A DNA stretch of 64,000 nt from Ceratopteris richardii (Eukaryota > Streptophyta > Polypodiopsida > Polypodiales > Pteridaceae): assembly GCA_020310875.1 (NCBI GenBank), contig CM035407.1, forward strand, positions 70,494,158-70,558,157, given 5' to 3'. Position 1 is the stretch's first letter; every line of letters begins with the position of its first letter. Below the pieces are notes generated by a model that did no database searches, was not told the DNA's origin, and was given only the letters and a program-made list of their open reading frames with translations. A program made the translations under genes and the position numbers. Below, one piece after another: positions 12,770-23,269 of this stretch.

Positions 12770-14098
12770 ATGGAGAAACCTAAATCTCATGGATGCCCAA
12801 AAGATGAGGTTATCATGATAAAATGTAACAATATGAAGGCTGTAGAAGGAATTTGGTTAGGACATGAGTTCTGCAAAGGTCCATGGGTGTACATGCAACC
12901 CTCTCGTTTGGCCCTCATCGTGTAAAAGATCGTGGAAACTTGGATCTTCATTGGAAAGGGAAGTTATTAGGCTTAAAAAATCTCAAAAATGATGAAACTA
13001 TTGCCATTGTACAACATGTTTTCACAATGTCAAGCATGAAATTGGAAAATTCAAACAAAATGAGATATCCTATCAACTATAAGTATTACTTATTGAGTTT
13101 TGTTCAAATTTCTTAATATACCTTGTTAAGTTGTGTAGTTTTTTGTTGCAGACATATTCCTTCTACCTTGGTGGAAGAACAACCACTTCATAGTCTAACA
13201 TGTACTTTTGAAGCATTGCATGCAGATGTTGGGTCGATAGTCTTTCCATAAACCCATCCTGCTCAGCTATTACGTGAGAGAGTTTTCTTTTACACACATA
13301 CATATGTTGTACCCTCTTCATCAAATGATTTTGGTAGGTTAGAGATGATTAAGGTAGATTCTCTTTTAAAGCTCAAGTGGCCACAACCTGATATATGGAC
13401 ATTAACATCTTTGAAGCATAAGATGGTGATGGACATACAAAACTCTTTGAAATTCACAAGAGTTTCAAGATCTGTACAATTACATTGGTGTGTTCCTGTT
13501 CATTGTTTTGTACATTGATTTTATATTCACAATTCTAGAAACTTCAACAATGGTCATGTTAAAAGATATCACATATGAGTAGGTGGAAGGTCTACTAGGT
13601 GAAAATTGGGGACTTGTAGAAGGATGCACCAAAGGGGATAGATACCTTTGTAAAATTAGTGCAATAAGCATAGGATTTCGATACTTGAAACATCATACTT
13701 CATTGTACATTAGATTCTATTATGATGGTTGGATGTGTAAACTTGGTGAATGGATACCATTACAAAGTTTTGATTTTTTTAATTTCATTTGAAATTAAGA
13801 TAAATCTACCCAACAACAAAATGGAAGTTATTTCAATAAATAATCATTGGAATCTTGCCAACGTGAGAGAACATCTAGTAATAATGGGATTGGAGGATCT
13901 AGATCAATCAAAGTTCAGAATACAAGGGCATAAGGTAAACATCATATGGTATTTTTTCTTTTGTTTATACAAATTTTTATATTCAAATATGTTAATTTAA
14001 AGTTTTCTATTTGTCTGTAGATTGGTAAGAGGTTTGAGGTTAAAAATAAAGTCCTTCCTCAATGGAGTGTAGATGGAACACAACTTTCATTATCATAG
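12770..14098 (+). pseudogene. Unidentified gene-like sequence with two plausible introns (relic 1)
   Basis: I do not recognise the protein. Coding-like stretches run from the ATG at 12770 (first residues MEKPKSHGCPKDEV) to a stop at 14096-14098. Two introns are suggested. The first is 13083-13151 (69 nt), with GT at its start, ending TTTTTTGTTGCAG; its splice restores the frame. The second is 13935-14020 (86 nt), AAG|GTAAAC to TTTGTCTGTAG, phase 0; after it the frame continues with IGKRFEVKNKVLPQWSVDG. Damage: a one-base frameshift near 12945, a stop after GSIVFP near 13250, further breaks near 13500-13580 and a frameshift near 13790. No retrotransposon motif is visible. It could be a decayed host gene, a captured gene fragment, or an unknown mobile element. 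Confidence 0.45.
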
Positions 14099-14556
14099 CT
14101 CAAGAACTATTTGAGTACTAGAGTGTACACACAACCTATTTTCCATTCATAATCCTTCCTCTACTACAATGTATTTAACATGCAAGACATGTAGCATGTA
14201 AAATGTTTTGATCTCAATATGATGTACAATTTGCCAAATCTTTGATTTTTCCCCTGGAAATTTATTATAATTTTAAAATTCTGAGAATTTATTTTTTCTA
14301 TTGTGTAGATGTGGTGTATCTTATTCTGCTTAATGCTTCTGTTCAATCTTTTTTATGAGCCAAAATTTTTTTTTGAGAGTTATGTGCATGATTCTTTTAT
14401 TTGAAGGTATCAGTTTTAGTTTTAAAATGGGTCCCACTCACTTAAAATTTTTGAAACTACTATAAAAGCAACACCTATTCTCTCATTTCTCACTTTTGCA
14501 ACCAAGAAGATCTAGAAGCACTCACACAGCACGCACACAAGCTACTATCATGCGCA

Positions 14557-16075
14557 ATGGTTGCCTCATCCTCTAGTACCCCACAACCCAAACGTCCTTG
14601 AGAACTCTTCAATGAGTTCTTAGAATCAACTGAGTTCAAAGGTCAAACACACTTGTATGACCTATTGTCTAGAGTCCCTGATCTAAAGAAAACAATTATG
14701 TTGAACTCTGATGAGCTTGAGGAAATCATAGAGTTCCTTGAGTACTACATCTTGCGTTACTCCATAGAAATACCACCTTATGAGAGTAAATGGGTCCCAT
14801 GTGACCTTTTAATCTACATACACAAAGGTGATGAAGTCTTAATGAAGTGCCTTAAGTGCTTCATGGAAATTGCTGAAAATGGAGAGCGCTTATTAGATGA
14901 CTCTTTGCCATTAATAAAGAAACTTAAAAAAAAGAAGAGGATGGGTAAAAAGTATCTTTCTTCCATTGCAATAACGTATTTTATCATCAATGAGGAGCTC
15001 GAACCTACACCCGTCGATCTCCCCAACCTTGTCATAGGGGGCTTTGTTAAGGAAAAGATTGAGCCTCAACGAGAGTCCATACATTTTGCAAAAGAGAGCA
15101 TTACAATCCACTGAGACTTCCCTATGGTGTTGAGGACAAACTACGTGAGCTATCAAGCATGGAGGAGCCCCCGCTTCAAATCTCGACCCCTCTGAGCCCA
15201 CATTACCAGAGGTGGAAATTGAATATCTCTCCATCATCGTTGTGGATGGAGAGGAATTTATTTTTCTTCATGATATTGAGAAGGCATTCGATCTACATCT
15301 AGATGAATGCCTCAGTATTTTCCCCACAATGTCAGATGTTCCACTTGACAAAACATCTTACATACTTTAAAATAAGGCCATCCCACATGGAGATTATGTG
15401 GCAGACACCATAGCAATGGTGTGTGCAGATATCTTAAAAGATGAAAACAATTATACTATGGAGGAGGAGTTCAGCGTAGTGCAGGAGAGGATAATGAAGC
15501 AGAAAGTTCCTACATCCCTTGTAGCAGAGCAGAGTGGCATGACCCACTCTAGCATTAATCTTGATGCCCCTAGAAGAGGGAAGGAAGAAGACAAGATTCA
15601 TGATGTAAGTGGTAATTAAATTAAATAAATGAATAATTTGAGTTAACAAAGTTAGAGCTTGAATTCTCATTTTCTTTCTTAACAAGAAGCAATTGACCTA
15701 GACAAGTTCGCGACAAGATCGGGTGGGGATCGAACTTCTCAGGGAAGTGGTTCATCCTTGGAAAACTACATCAAGAAGTTGCCAAATGATGATTTTGTGA
15801 TCATACATAAATTCTATAGTCCGGATGGGTACTTCATGACTTGGTGCTTGAAGCCCCTTAGCAAAATTTTGTGTCTATGTACAATTACCCAAGGCACTAA
15901 TTGTGTCATTTTGGTTAGGAAATCTTTAGTTGTAACCACATTAGGACTTAACTTTAGAGGAAAAGTATTAGGGAACATAGGTATTGCTATGGGATTTGGG
16001 AATGCAAGACCCCCATGTAATATCCAGATCTGTATTGACCTACCAGCTGCCTCAATCTCTCCAAACGAGAGATAA
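14557..16075 (+). pseudogene. Unidentified gene-like sequence with one plausible intron (relic 2)
   Basis: Product not recognised. From the ATG at 14557 (MVASSSSTPQPKRP) the frame meets TGA at 14599, then continues open to 15114 through an acidic, leucine-rich stretch (SDELEEIIEFLEYY) and a Lys-rich patch. Coding character then moves to a second frame (about 15095-15195) and a third (15195-15611), with one stop near 15370. A 75-nt intron at 15612-15686 (G|GTAATT to CTTAACAAG) is phase 1 and keeps the frame. The last exon runs to 16075 and includes LPNDDFVIIHKFYSPDGYF. There are about two frameshifts and two stops. It follows relic 1 on the same strand and may belong with it. Confidence 0.45.
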
Positions 16076-16284
16076 AATTATTGAGAAATTGAAGGCAGCT
16101 GAGGAATGATGTAAATATTTGGATAATACAAACTTTTGTTTTTCCTATTTTGTCTTGTCCTTTGTATGAACTGTGCTTCATAATTTGAACCTACCATTGT
16201 CTCCACAACTTCTATGTAATTTTAAGTTTTTTTTTTTCATTTAAGTGTTGCATATGGTCTGTGGTATCTAAATTAGCATGAAAT

Positions 16285-16384
16285 AGGCCAAAAAATCCCA
16301 AGCCACAGAAACGCAAGAATCAGCCCTACACATATTTTGCAGGGTTGATTCCCGCATTTCTATGGATGGGGCTTTTTTGGACCT
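16285..16384. repeat. Inverted-repeat hairpin 1
   Basis: Arms of about 46 bp at 16285-16330 and 16338-16384, separated by a few bases, are imperfect reverse complements. The arm starts AGGCCAAAAAATCCCAAGCC and contains CAGCCCT near the loop. A near-identical word set recurs in hairpin 2, so this is a small repeat family, possibly a foldback or MITE-type element. No flanking target duplication was established. Confidence 0.75.
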
Positions 16385-16560
16385 TTTTAGTGTTTATGAG
16401 GGCTCCCAAGTGTAAGATACTGTGAAATTATTCAATTTCTCTTGCTTATGGGTGGCATGAACTATACACTGAAGAGTTAGCAAGCCAAAGAGTTCCTAGA
16501 GTGACTAACCTTCTATTTTATACATTCTATACATCTCATCTATGCATAGGGGGCATAAAC

Positions 16561-16682
16561 AAGGCCATAAAATGCAAAAAAAAACCAGCCACAAAAACAC
16601 GGGATTTAGCCCTGCAAAAAATTTGCAAGGCTGAATCTTACGTTTCTGTGGCTTGGGGTTATTTTGCATGAAAATGACCTTT
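16561..16682. repeat. Inverted-repeat hairpin 2, related to hairpin 1
   Basis: Arms of about 59-62 bp at 16561-16619 and 16621-16682, almost without a loop. Shared with hairpin 1 are a CCAGCCACA/AGCCACAGAAAC type segment and an AGCCCTGCAAA type loop-proximal segment. The pair lies between gene-like relic 2 and the histone-like pseudogene. Confidence 0.75.
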
Positions 16683-16966
16683 AGGGACATATTAGGTACA
16701 AAATATACATATCTAGTCAAAAAACAAGAGGCAAATGCATGCAGCTTCAACTCATTCACAAAGTGCCTTTGAGGACTCCATAGTATACAATTGACTGAAG
16801 CAAAAGTTATTTCTATACACTTATGGTGGAGAGTCAAAGATAGAGAGAGTGTGAGAGATAGAGAGAGAGAAAAAAAGACACAAAGAACATATAGTTAAAA
16901 AAAAAATCTATTAAATATTGTATTACATCGCAAAGTATGCCTCTCAAAGGGTACAAGATACACATG

Positions 16967-17731
16967 TCATGGGTTATTTCCTCTAATTCTTCTTGCTAGC
17001 TCAATCTCCTTGGGTTGTATGCTTACTCTCTTAGCATGGATAGCGCATATGTTAGAGTCCTCAAGCATGGAGATGAGGTAGGCCTCAGCTGCCTCTTGAA
17101 GTGCTTCAAGTGCTATCCCCTATATTCGTAGACCTACACAATAGCTTTGTAGTTCTTCTTTTACTACCCTTGCAAAAGATCTTCGTGGTATGAGTAGTTC
17201 AACCGACTTTTCGTAGTGTCAAATCTCTGCGAAAGCCCTGCAGTGCCTCCTTTGTCTTTGTGGAGCTCTTGCATTGGGAGGTATGTTAGGCTTTCATTGA
17301 GGTCTATGTCGTGGTTGATGGATTTTCTTTCTTCGATGTACACGATGTGAGGGTCCAACTTCATCTTCCAAATTTTGTTGTCGACATGTTTGTTGAATTT
17401 GCTCCCTTTAATCCTCTATTGGTATTTTCCCTTGTCCTTGTGGAACTGTCTTGCCTCCATGTGTTACCCTATGGCTCGTTGGAATGTGCATATTATTCCA
17501 TGGTGGTTGATTGCTGCTTTCATCATTTGGTGATGACTCCTCATCGCTCTCTAATACAAACCTTCTCATCATCTTTTGTTTGGGTCTTGGCTTGATGGGT
17601 GTCCTTGTTGGTGGCTCATCATCTGAATCTAAGTCTGATCATCTTGGAGTGAAATACTCTTGTCTATTGAACACTTCATGTTCTCATGGCGGATTGCTCC
17701 CAGGTGGTGTGCCATCATGTGACACATGCAT
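16967..17731 (-). pseudogene. Histone H3-family pseudogene with long N-terminal frame
   Basis: Histone H3 packs DNA in nucleosomes. The C-terminal part (about 17256-16967) reads an entire H3 histone fold: VELLIP in the N-helix, [18 protein letters not shown] in helix 2, CAIHAKRV and ELARRIRG at the end, then a stop at 16967-16969. Spacing from VKEE to ALQ equals canonical H3. LLIP followed by a Ser-Phe pair resembles CENH3 more than the LLIRKLPF of canonical H3. The same frame continues upstream, acidic and Pro/Arg-rich (SDDEPPTRTP, LESDEESS), to a possible ATG at 17729-17731, giving 254 codons. Six in-frame stops break it (including 17219-17221 TGA and 17120-17122 TAG), several consistent with CGA or CAG decay. 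No intron is evident, suggesting a retrocopy. The tail is inferred; the fold is clear. Confidence 0.8.
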
Positions 17732-17799
17732 AGATGTGCTCTAGGGACCACTTCCGGGTCTTTGGGGGGGTTGCAACCATGATGGGCATTGCATCCCTA

Positions 17800-18007
17800 T
17801 GCTAGGAGATATTCCTTCAATCAAAACAACTAACTTTCCATGAATCCTTTTAGTAGGTCATTACAATAGATTCCAAGTCAATTTGACTTTTACAATGAGA
17901 TAAAGCGGTAATTAACCACTCGCAATGGTTCCTAAGCTTGATCACATATGTAAGATCTTCAAGATATCTTTCAAGCCAAATTTGTAGGCTTGTGATTTAC
18001 ACCAACA
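17800..18007 (-). repeat. Copia-1 3' LTR, truncated
   Basis: Matches the first about 208 bp (LTR orientation) of the complete LTR at 22293-23266: begins TGTTGGTGTAAAT at 18007 and is lost after GGAATATCTCCTAGCA at 17800. The adjoining sequence CTCAAGCCAAAC / GGCTTGAGGGGGAGC (minus strand) is the polypurine tract. The remaining about 760 bp are missing. Confidence 0.9.
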
Positions 18008-18118
18008 GCTCCCCCTCAAGCCAAACATTTTGGCTTAAGTCTTCATCTTCAATCTTCAAGTATATCCTGCAATCCAATCATGGCTTTGAACCTGGAAAGT
18101 TTGGTTCCATCCAAAGCT

Positions 18119-19651
18119 TTAGTTAACAAATCTGCACATTGCATGTTGGTTGATACATAGGTTAGTTATGTCCTTGTTTATCTCTTTTTCTCTCACATAA
18201 TGGTAATGGACCTCTATGTGTTTGGTCCTATCATGATAAATAGGATTAGCTGCAAGGTGAAGAGAACTTGTATTATCTCCAAAGATTATTGGAGACCTAG
18301 TAAGCAAACCCAATTCTGTATACAAAAGCTTAATCCATATTGCTTCTTGTGTGGCATTAGCCAATCCTCTATACTGTGCCTTTGTGGAAGAGAAAGCAAC
18401 AGTAGGTTGCTTCTTTGAAGACCATGAAATTGGTTTGTCACCAGCAAAAGAAATATATCCAGAAGTGCTCCTCCTATCATCCTTGCATCCTGCCCAATCT
18501 GCATCTGAATAAATTTTGATATCAATATCTGAAGTGTAAGGGAAATACAAACCATGGTTTTGTGTACCCTTGAGATACTTCAAGATTCTCTTGGCAGCCT
18601 CTAAGTGAGGTATCCTTGGCTTGTGCATAAATTGACTTAGAACACTAACTCCATATGCAATATCTATCCTTGTTAAGGTAGCATAGTTCAAGCTACCCAC
18701 CGTACTTTGATAGCCTGTAATGTCATTGACTTCATCACCTTCATGGGCACTTAGTTTTAGGTTTACCTCCATTGGAGTGCTTGCTACTTTAGCATCCTGC
18801 AAGTGAAACTTCTTCAACATATCCTGTATGTATTTTTTCTGAGTGATGTATATCCCTGAATTAGTGTAGACTAATTCAAGTCCCAAAAAATACTTCAATA
18901 GACCAAGATCATTGATTTTGAACTCCTTCATCATTTGACTTTTGATATGTCTGATTCCATTGAGATCATTACCTGTAATGATGATGTCATCAACATAAAC
19001 ACAAAGGTATATTACCTCTGAATTACTTCTCTTGATGAAGAGAGAAGTATCTGTCTTGCTCATGGCAAAACCTTGGTTTTGGAGGTATGAAGTTAACCTG
19101 TAATTCCATGCCCTAGGTGCCTGCTTCAATCCATATAAATCCTTTTTTAATTTGCACACATATGTTACCTTCTTAGGCTCCTCATAGCCAGAAGGTTGTG
19201 ACATATATACCTCCTCTGAAATCCATCCATTCAAGAAGGCATTCTTGACATCCAATTGGTACATATTCCAATTTTTTGATGCAGCCACACTTACCAACAC
19301 TCTGATGGTTGGCATCTTGGCCACAGGTGAGAATGTCTCCTCATAGTCAATGCCTTGGGTTTGTGCAAAACCCTTGGCTACCAATCTGGCTTTGTACCTA
19401 TTAATTGTGCCATCAAAATTTCTTTTAAGCTTATAGATCTATCTAGATCCTATTACCGTCATGGAGTCCTTCTTAGGTACTAACTCCCATGTGTCACTCT
19501 CTTTGTGTGCTTCAATCTCCTCATCCATAGCTTCTTTCCATTCTGATTTGGTTATTGCTTCTTTATATGATCCTAGTTCTTCATTTGACAAATCTTTGGA
19601 AAGATAAAAAGAATGTTTAGTAACAAGAGATGTATCATACCCATATCTCAT
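18119..19651 (-). pseudogene. Copia-1 RT and RNase H
   Basis: Reverse transcriptase and RNase H that copy element RNA into DNA. The 19384-18119 frame (421 aa) holds the copia RT motifs VAKGFAQTQGIDYEETFSPV, LDVKNAFLNG, LYGLKQAPRAW and the catalytic YVDDI, then KYFLGLELVYT. RNase H carries IYSDADWAG, SSKKQPTVAFSSTKAQY and FGDNTSSLHLA. The frame 19651-19439 upstream carries the RT start (KEAMDEEIEAH, DTWELVPK), separated by a TAG where Trp is usual. The C-terminus after HYVREK is out of frame compared with Copia-9. Confidence 0.92.
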
Positions 19652-19663
19652 AGGTTTTTTTCT

Positions 19664-20926
19664 TTATCTTTGTGATCTTCTAAATGGTTGAGTTGAAGAT
19701 TCAGGTATGTCTTCAAGCTTCTTCATCTTCATTTTGCCTTTGGATTTCCATGCTTTGAATTCTTCAAGATTGATAGTAGTTTCATCATTTGAACTTGAGT
19801 CTTCATTCTGAGTAGGTTCCTCCTTTGTAAGACTTGGAAATTCCTCTTCCAAATCATAGGGTAATTTGACCTTCCTGCATTCATTCTCATACCAAGAATC
19901 ATTTTCATCAAAGACAACATCTTTGCTTACCATGAATCCCTTATTGATAGGATTATAAAACCTGTAACCTTTTTTATTTAAATCCTACCCAATAAAGATG
20001 CATTTTTCAGCCTTTGGGTCTAGCTTACCTCTTATCTAAGAAGGAATGTGTACATATGCTACACATCCAAATATTTTGCAATTGTCAAGTGAGGGTCTCT
20101 TACCATGCCATGCTTCATAGGGTGTCATACCATCAAGAGACTTAGATGGTAACCTGTTTATGAGGTAAGTGGCAGTAGAAACACTTTCTGCCCATAGGTA
20201 GTTAGGTAAATTTTTCTCATTCAACATAGACCTAGCTGTCTCAACAATTAATCTATTTCCTCTCTCAGCTACCCCATTCTATTCAGGAGAATACCTTATG
20301 GTTATTTCTCTTTTGATGCCTCTATCCTGCAAGAAGTCTTCAAATTCATTGGAGAAGTACTCACCTCCTCCATCTGACCTTAGCCTTTTCAAATTCCTTC
20401 CTGTCTGATTTTCAACTAGTGCAAGATATTTTTTAAAACAATTAAATACCTCATCCTTGTGCTTCATGAAGTACAATACAGTCCATCTGCTATAATCATC
20501 AATGAAAGACACATAGTACCTTGATCCTGAGATACAGGGGTCTTTGCTTGGTCCCCATACATCTGTGTGTACAAGCTCTAGGTAGTCTTCATGCATGTAT
20601 CCTTTCTTTGAGAAGGGTAACCTGTGAGACTTCCCAAATTGACAAGCACCACACTTGTAAATCATATGTTGCTTGGATACATTGCCTATCCTAAGCACAC
20701 ATTGGTCCCTACACATTTGTTTCAAGGTTCTTTCTCCTATGTGTCCTAACCTTTTGTGCCAAATCTCAAGCTCTGAAAGTGTTTGATCTTTATAACTGTA
20801 TAGTGAAATATTCTTTGTATCTTCTAACTCAAAAGTGAAAAGTCTACCTGATTTTTCACCTTTAGCAATCCTCTTGAAACCATGCCATGGATCCTCCACA
20901 AATGCTCCATATTGGTTGAATCTAAC
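19664..20926 (-). pseudogene. Copia-1 integrase
   Basis: Inserts element cDNA into chromosomes. Positions 20899-20279 hold the pre-integrase zinc finger (WHKRLGHIGERTL, then CGACQFGKSHRLPF) and the core with HTDVWGP (first Asp), SFIDDYSRW and LRSDGGGEY (second Asp). After a TAG in place of the residue before NGVAER comes the catalytic Glu region and 20227-20036 (LPNYLWAE, YLINRLPSKSL). Positions 19933-19664 carry the acidic integrase C-terminus (SKDVVFDEN). Interrupted by about four nonsense codons, all in one frame. Confidence 0.9.
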
Positions 20927-22264
20927 CTACAAACCTTTCTCCACAATCTGACCAACACTCATCAAATTTTTGGTAATGGTTGGTACATAGAGTACCCTGC
21001 TCAACAAATTCTCATTTTCATCACAAGTCTTAACATTTCCAACTTTAACTACTGAATGCTTTGTATCATCACCTGTTTGGACTTGATGCTTACCTTTTGG
21101 TTCCTCAAGATCAGAGAGTAGTGCTACATTTCCAGCCACATGATTTGAGCATCCTAAGTCAATGTAGAATAGGTGGTCATCATTTGTACCTGACTTTGAA
21201 GTCATGTTCATGATTAGAAGAGATTCATCCTGTTCCTCTGTGTAGGTGTTGTAATCCTTCCTAGAGTTGAATCCTCCTTGGTAGTTTCCAGTGTAATTAT
21301 TGTTGTAGTTGTTGTTGTAGTTATTGTTGTAGCCTTGGTGATGGTTGAATCTACCTCTTGACTATGAGTATCGACCTCTTTGATATCCTCTTCCTCTCTG
21401 ATTCTTGTAATTCCTGAAACACTCATCTCTAGTATGATTTGATAAACCACAAATGTTGCATGGTGAGGAGTTATAAGATCTCCCCCTACCTTGCTTACCT
21501 TCTTTGTCCCTTCCTCTTGATGATCTACCTCTCCCTACATAGTTGGCTTGGGAGGTAGAACCTTCATCTTCCACCTTCTTGCTCTTGCCTTTATCTATAG
21601 ACTTCTTATCAGTGTATAGGGCAGAAGAGTTATTGCCTTTGGATGTGTCTCCATTCTTGTTCACCTTTGCTTCATGAGCAAACAATTGTCCCATGAGAGT
21701 TGTAAGATCTGGAGTATGCATGTCCATGTAAAGATCCATGGCAGTGGTGAAGCTTTCCCATTTCTCATTAGCCTTCATCCCATTGATCACTTGCCTTACA
21801 ATCTGTTCTTCTTCAATCTCTTCTCCTATGCTTGCTAACTGATCTTCTACATCTTTAATCTTGGTCACAAATAGTGAAACAGCTTGCTTAGGTTGCTTCC
21901 TTAATGTTGTGAATTCCATCCACAACTGATTTTTCCTAGCCTTTGTGTTGGAGGAAAAATAAGATGACAAGGTTTCCCAAGTCTCTTGGGATGTCTTACA
22001 ATTTCTAATGTGTGGCAAAATACAATCAGATATAGAGTTGAGTAAATAAGATCTTGCCAATGCATCCTTAGCACACCATGTGTTGAGCTTTTCATGTTCT
22101 TCCTTGGTTGGTAATCCTCTTGTTTTGAATGAGGGAAATTACTCATCTCTTGATATGTATCCATCGAGACTCCTCCTTCCTTGTAAGTAGGTCTTCATCC
22201 TTAGAGACCATGCTTGATAGTTGTTCCTGTCCAATTTATCAAAAAATGAAGGAAAACCATCTCC
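20927..22264 (-). pseudogene. Copia-1 gag and protease
   Basis: Gag starts near 22261 with DKLDRNNYQAWSLRMKTYL, the usual copia gag opening. The UBN2-type capsid region is in 22060-21362, ending with the knuckle CNICGLSNHTRDEC. An Asn/Tyr/Gly-rich linker follows, then the protease motif FYIDLGCSNHVAG (copia pattern D-S/T-G-C; here Leu replaces Ser/Thr). There are stops at about 22138, 21362 and 20927. No clean initiator ATG is in frame, suggesting a small indel at the start. Confidence 0.88.
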
Positions 22265-22279
22265 ATTTTACCTTGACTT

Positions 22280-22291
22280 GCTCTGATACCA
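22280..22291 (-). promoter_or_regulatory. Copia-1 primer-binding site (tRNA-iMet type)
   Basis: The minus strand reads TGGTATCAGAGC one base inside the 5' LTR end, the canonical plant copia primer site complementary to initiator tRNA-Met. Confidence 0.95.
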
Positions 22292-22292
22292 C

Positions 22293-23266
22293 TGTTTGAA
22301 AGATGGATGGATGCTCCAAGAGACTGAGTAGGTACTGCTAAACCTGCTTTGTACCCGCCCTCTTTTGCTTCAGACTTGATAAGATATCTTTGAGACTCAC
22401 AAACTCAAGAAAACCTTCTATTTATGTCTTGATACCTACTGGGTATTTTGCTCAATATGACCACTACAATAGGAATTTGAAAACTTCCTTTTAGGGGTAT
22501 CTAACTAGCTTAGTAAGCTTTCTATTCCAAGTGGAATGATGTAAAAAGATAAACTATGCTAAGAGAAATCAATTTAGCAAGTTAAGCTATACCCCCGACT
22601 TTTTAGGACTATAGCAAAAAATGACCAGAGATCACCTCGACACAGATTTCTCCAAAATGGCTGAATAGAATATCTTCAAACTTTGAAAGCATGTATATAG
22701 CTTCAATCTGAAGTCAACAAGCTTTGAATCACTGAATTTGGTGGAGAAGTGACCGAGATATGCCCTTCACAAGTTGACAGATGTTTGAGTAGACTAACAG
22801 AGAACTCAGAGATGGACAATGTGAATGCATGTATTAATAAACACTTGTATACAACTCCATTGGCATGAACTTCATTGACAAATGATGTAGAGAGGTGTGG
22901 GCTAGAGTGTAGACCTCACACACACTCAAAAATCAGTAATGAGAGGATCGGGAGTGATCATCTCTGCCCGCGACTTTTCATGTCCATTTTTATAAGGAAT
23001 GAGTAAAAAATTGAATTCAAATTCAAACTTTTGGCTCCCTATGATCAAGATCCTATATGCTAGGAGATATTCCTTCAATCAAAACAACTAACTTTTCCAT
23101 GAATCCTTTTAGTAGGTGATTACAATAGATTCCAAGTCAATTTGACTTTTACAAGGAGATAAAGTGGTAATTAACCACTATAAATGGTTCCTATGCTTCT
23201 TCACATATGTAAGATCTTCAAGATATGTTTGAAGCCAAATGTGTAGGCTTTTAATTTACACCAACA
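22293..23266 (-). repeat. Copia-1 5' LTR (974 bp)
   Basis: On the minus strand it starts TGTTGGTGTAAAT (23266) and ends CTTTCAAACA (22293), with TG..CA ends and a primer site next to it. Related LTRs follow Copia-5, Copia-6 and Copia-9, which makes them one family. Confidence 0.93.
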
Positions 23267-23269
23267 AGA

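Larger units (their letters stand above)
17800..23266 (-). mobile_element. Copia-1: near full-length Ty1/copia element with truncated 3' LTR
   Basis: Minus-strand element. The 5' LTR is at 22293-23266, the tRNA-iMet primer site at 22280-22291, gag-pol at about 22261-18119, the polypurine tract at about 18008-18021 and a truncated 3' LTR at 17800-18007. Gag, protease, integrase and RT segments all lie in one minus-strand frame, interrupted by about nine stop codons but few or no frameshifts until the C-terminus. By eye the LTR overlap of about 208 bp shows some 15 mismatches plus a 1-nt indel, so the insertion is not recent. The left end abuts the histone-like pseudogene. Confidence 0.92.

Noticed and set aside
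12770-13260. A BAH-type chromatin domain in relic 1
   Set aside because: The spacing and key aromatic residues did not line up convincingly.
12770-16075. A DNA transposon with transposase
   Set aside because: I found no DDE motif, terminal inverted repeats at the borders or target duplication; the hairpins lie outside the coding-like parts.
16967-17731. Functional centromeric histone gene
   Set aside because: Six in-frame stops and no intron; only a pseudogene call is justified, and CENH3 identity is only suggested by a few residues.
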